A DNA stretch of 6,941 nucleotides from an uncultured Holophagaceae bacterium (GTDB lineage Bacteria; Acidobacteriota; Holophagae; Holophagales; Holophagaceae), in contig CAITBU010000404.1 of assembly GCA_903890595.1 (NCBI GenBank), forward strand, positions 1 through 6,941. Reading direction: 5' to 3'. Of the stretch, positions 4,910 through 6,941 are shown one piece after another. The stretch's first letter is position 1. Every line of letters begins with the position of its first letter. Position numbers and translations under genes: made by a program. The notes under the pieces are model-generated. The model saw only the letters and a list, made by a program, of their open reading frames with translations, did not search any database and had not been told where the DNA came from.

Positions 4910-6321
4910 GCCTGGCTGTTCCGGGTCGCATTGGCAGCGTGCGGTTGTTGGAGCCCATCGGTGAAGGCGGCATGGCCCTGGTCTACCGGGGTGCGGATCG
5001 GTTTCGGCCCGAAGGCGTCTGCGCCGTCAAGCTGCTGCGGCCCGAGGTACACCAGGATGCGGACCTGGTGCGCCGCTTCCTGCGGGAGGGCGAGGTCCTC
5101 ACCAAGCTGGCCCATCCGGGGCTGGTGGAAGTCTTCGCTTTCGGGCAAAGCGGCGTCTGGCCCTACCTGGTGATGGAGCTGCTGCCCGGCGGGAGCCTCA
5201 AGGACTGCCGGGGCGAGCCGCCGGCGGCCCTGGTGCGCCGGCTGATTCCGGCCTGCGCCGCCCTGGCCGAGGCCCACGCCGCCGGCGTGGTGCACCGGGA
5301 CCTCAAGCCTTCAAACCTCCTCTTCACTGGGGATGGTCGGCTGAAGGTCACGGACTTTGGCGTCTGCTTCTGGGAAGGCGAAGAAGGCCGCACCCGCGCC
5401 ACCCGCAGCCAGATGGTGGTGGGCACGGTGGGCTACATGGCGCCGGAACAGCATGGGGACCCCCGCCGGGTGGATGGCCGCTGCGATGTCTACGCCCTGG
5501 GGGCCATCCTCTACGAGTTCACCACCAGCCAGGCCTACGCCCAGGTGCACCTGGCCCCGGCTGCGGCCCGGCCAGGCTTCCCCCCGCGCCTGGCGGGGCT
5601 CATCATGCGAGCCCTGCAGCCGGACCCCGTCCGGCGCCTGCCAGACATGACCACCTTCGCCAGCGAGCTGTCGAACTGGCTGGAGAGCGCCGAGGCCGCA
5701 GGCTGGGGCAGCGAGCCCCTGCCGGGCTTTACGCCCGCAGAGTGGGAGGCTGCCACCGTGGCCGGACCCCGCCGCGAGGAGGGGCCGGGCCAGCGCCTGG
5801 GCCCCTACCTGGATGCTCTCTCCACCGGCCCTGTGGGGGTTCGCCGCTCCGCCGCCGAGGGTCTGGTGTCCGCTGCACGAGAAGGCGACGGCCCCTGGCT
5901 GGCAGCAGCGCTGGGGAGCGCCCCCGAAGGCGCCCGCTTCGCCCTTACCGGGGCCCTCGGCAAGGTGGGTGGCGAGGGTGCCCTGGAGGCCCTGCTGCCC
6001 CTCCTCCAGGACCCCTTTGCCCAGGGGGATGCCGCCGAGGCTGCGGCAGCGGTGGCCCTCCGCACCGGGCAGGCGCCCCGCGTCCTGGCGGCGCTGCGGG
6101 AAGCCGGCCTGGGCTCGACCTGGCGCTGGGGACCCCGGGCCGCCCTGGGCGATGCCGGCTGGGTTGGGGCCCTCGTGATGGCCTGGCCCGGCCTGGCCCA
6201 GCCCTTCCGGCTCCAGGCCCTGAAGGCCGCCGCTCGCCTGCCGGAGGACCTGCGGCGCCAGGTGAAGGCGGCGACGGCCGACGCTTCGGGGCAGGTCAAG
6301 GACGTCTGGCAGCAGCTCTGA
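4906..6321 (+). CDS. Soluble Hanks-type Ser/Thr protein kinase with alanine-rich HEAT-like C-terminus
   Basis: This 471-aa protein carries a complete set of kinase catalytic motifs: glycine loop GEGGMALVY (19-27), ATP lysine Lys42 in CAVKLL, helix-C glutamate Glu61, HRDLKPSN (130-137, catalytic Asp132), DFG (150-152), APE (179-181), Asp194 and an Arg near 244. It should be active on Ser/Thr; the activation segment offers Thr163, Thr166, Ser168 and Thr174. The APE-to-Arg244 stretch is about 15 residues shorter than in PknB-type kinases, so the helix G region is reduced. Residues 296-450 are an Ala/Leu-rich series of helices resembling HEAT repeats, a likely protein-binding platform. There is no transmembrane helix and no PASTA domain, unlike many bacterial kinases of this class, so the signal must be cytosolic or come from a partner. 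The ATGA overlap with the second cyclase makes the FHA-GGDEF proteins the obvious candidate substrates or binders. Confidence 0.93.
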   Translation: MSLAVPGRIGSVRLLEPIGEGGMALVYRGADRFRPEGVCAVKLLRPEVHQDADLVRRFLREGEVLTKLAHPGLVEVFAFGQSGVWPYLVMELLPGGSLKDCRGEPPAALVRRLIPACAALAEAHAAGVVHRDLKPSNLLFTGDGRLKVTDFGVCFWEGEEGRTRATRSQMVVGTVGYMAPEQHGDPRRVDGRCDVYALGAILYEFTTSQAYAQVHLAPAAARPGFPPRLAGLIMRALQPDPVRRLPDMTTFASELSNWLESAEAAGWGSEPLPGFTPAEWEAATVAGPRREEGPGQRLGPYLDALSTGPVGVRRSAAEGLVSAAREGDGPWLAAALGSAPEGARFALTGALGKVGGEGALEALLPLLQDPFAQGDAAEAAAAVALRTGQAPRVLAALREAGLGSTWRWGPRAALGDAGWVGALVMAWPGLAQPFRLQALKAAARLPEDLRRQVKAATADASGQVKDVWQQL

Positions 6322-6328
6322 AACCGGC

Positions 6329-6916
6329 TCAGGCCAGGTAGCGCCACCACAGCCAGTAGACGATGGGGACCGCGGCCCCGGCTCCTGTCAGCCACAGGCC
6401 CCGGCCGAGGAAGCCCTTGGGGCCCTTGAGGATGAACAAGCCCGTGCCAGCCAGGACAATGAGGGCCACCGCATACAGGTCGGCGATGACCGTCCACAGG
6501 CGCTTGGGGGCATTGAGGTGCAGCTGGTTCATGGCGTAGAGGACGGGGCGAGGCCGCACGGCCTCCACCAGCACCTTCCCCGTGGGCAGGTCCACGGCAT
6601 AGGTGGTTCGGTCGTAGTACAGCTGCAGCGTGTCGTCGTCCGGCTGGAAGGCGCTCTTGAACTTGCCCTCGGGCTTCAGCTGCGCTTGCGCCGCCCGCAC
6701 CAGCACCTCCGTGGAGTCCGTCCGGCTCAGGGGCTGGATCTGCCGGACCTCCTTCACCTTGGAGTAGTTGGGATTCCAGCTGGCGATGTGGTTCACCGCC
6801 AGGCCGGAGATGGCATAGGCCAGGGTGAGGGCCACGGTGAAGTAGCCCACATCCCTATGGGTGGCGGCGTTCCAGCGGCGCCAGGGCTTGGCCCGGCGGG
6901 CCGGTTCGGGAGTCAC
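6329..6916 (-). CDS. PepSY-associated transmembrane protein
   Basis: This 195-aa inner-membrane protein resembles the small PepSY-associated TM family. Three hydrophobic segments are visible: 23-42, 143-163 and 173-192. Between the first two is a soluble PepSY-like loop (about 65-125) with STEVLVRAAQAQL, LYYDRTTYAVDLPTGKV and RPVLYAMNQLHLN. His20, His43 and His133 near the membrane ends are typical of the family, as are LAVNHI-SWNPN and FILKGPKGFLGRG. Relatives often sit beside TonB-dependent receptors or iron/copper uptake genes; the neighbour that would show this lies beyond the right edge. The start is a GTG at 6914-6916 with no strong ribosome binding site. The frame is open to the window edge, so an earlier start cannot be excluded, but family length favours this one. 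TGA at 6913-6915 would overlap the GTG if the upstream gene ends in that frame. It converges on the kinase gene with 7 bp between the stops and no terminator visible in the gap. Confidence 0.85.
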   Translation of the reverse strand: MTPEPARRAKPWRRWNAATHRDVGYFTVALTLAYAISGLAVNHIASWNPNYSKVKEVRQIQPLSRTDSTEVLVRAAQAQLKPEGKFKSAFQPDDDTLQLYYDRTTYAVDLPTGKVLVEAVRPRPVLYAMNQLHLNAPKRLWTVIADLYAVALIVLAGTGLFILKGPKGFLGRGLWLTGAGAAVPIVYWLWWRYLA

Positions 6917-6941
6917 GACGGACCTACTGGATCTCGGCGCC

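Overview
The window comes from a GC-rich bacterium. Three things point to the Holophagaceae (Geothrix/Holophaga-like) of the Acidobacteriota: a lipoprotein built of tandem putative-Ig repeats, tandem FHA-GGDEF proteins, and strong G/C at third codon positions. This is inference from gene style. A GC-rich deltaproteobacterium is not excluded, and no marker gene is present to settle it.

Layout. Positions 1-663 (minus strand) hold the N-terminal part of a secreted lipoprotein with 89-residue Ig-like repeats, which runs off the left edge. Positions 664-1270 hold no gene I can support: an AT-rich promoter-like stretch, a cluster of long G runs and a few hairpins. Next comes a minus-strand tRNA operon, tRNA-Gln(CUG) then tRNA-Glu(CUC), both with encoded CCA ends, a candidate promoter at 1489-1516 and an intrinsic terminator at 1271-1303. 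Diverging from it, 1566-6321 is a five-gene plus-strand cluster: an unrecognised 182-aa protein, an unrecognised 286-aa protein with five 12-residue repeats, two paralogous FHA-GGDEF diguanylate cyclases, and a soluble Hanks-type Ser/Thr kinase with an alanine-rich, HEAT-like tail. Four of the genes meet in stop/start overlaps (1 or 4 nt). The only gap, 67 bp, lies between the two cyclases. A convergent PepSY-associated membrane protein gene (6329-6916, minus) ends 7 bp after the kinase.

How the genes may work together. FHA domains bind phosphothreonine, the kinase makes it, and GGDEF domains make cyclic di-GMP. The cluster therefore reads as a self-contained relay from protein phosphorylation to c-di-GMP, with two uncharacterised proteins that could be sensor, scaffold or output. 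The domain calls are visible in the sequence; the wiring is inference. This cluster is the part of the window most likely to be an undescribed system.
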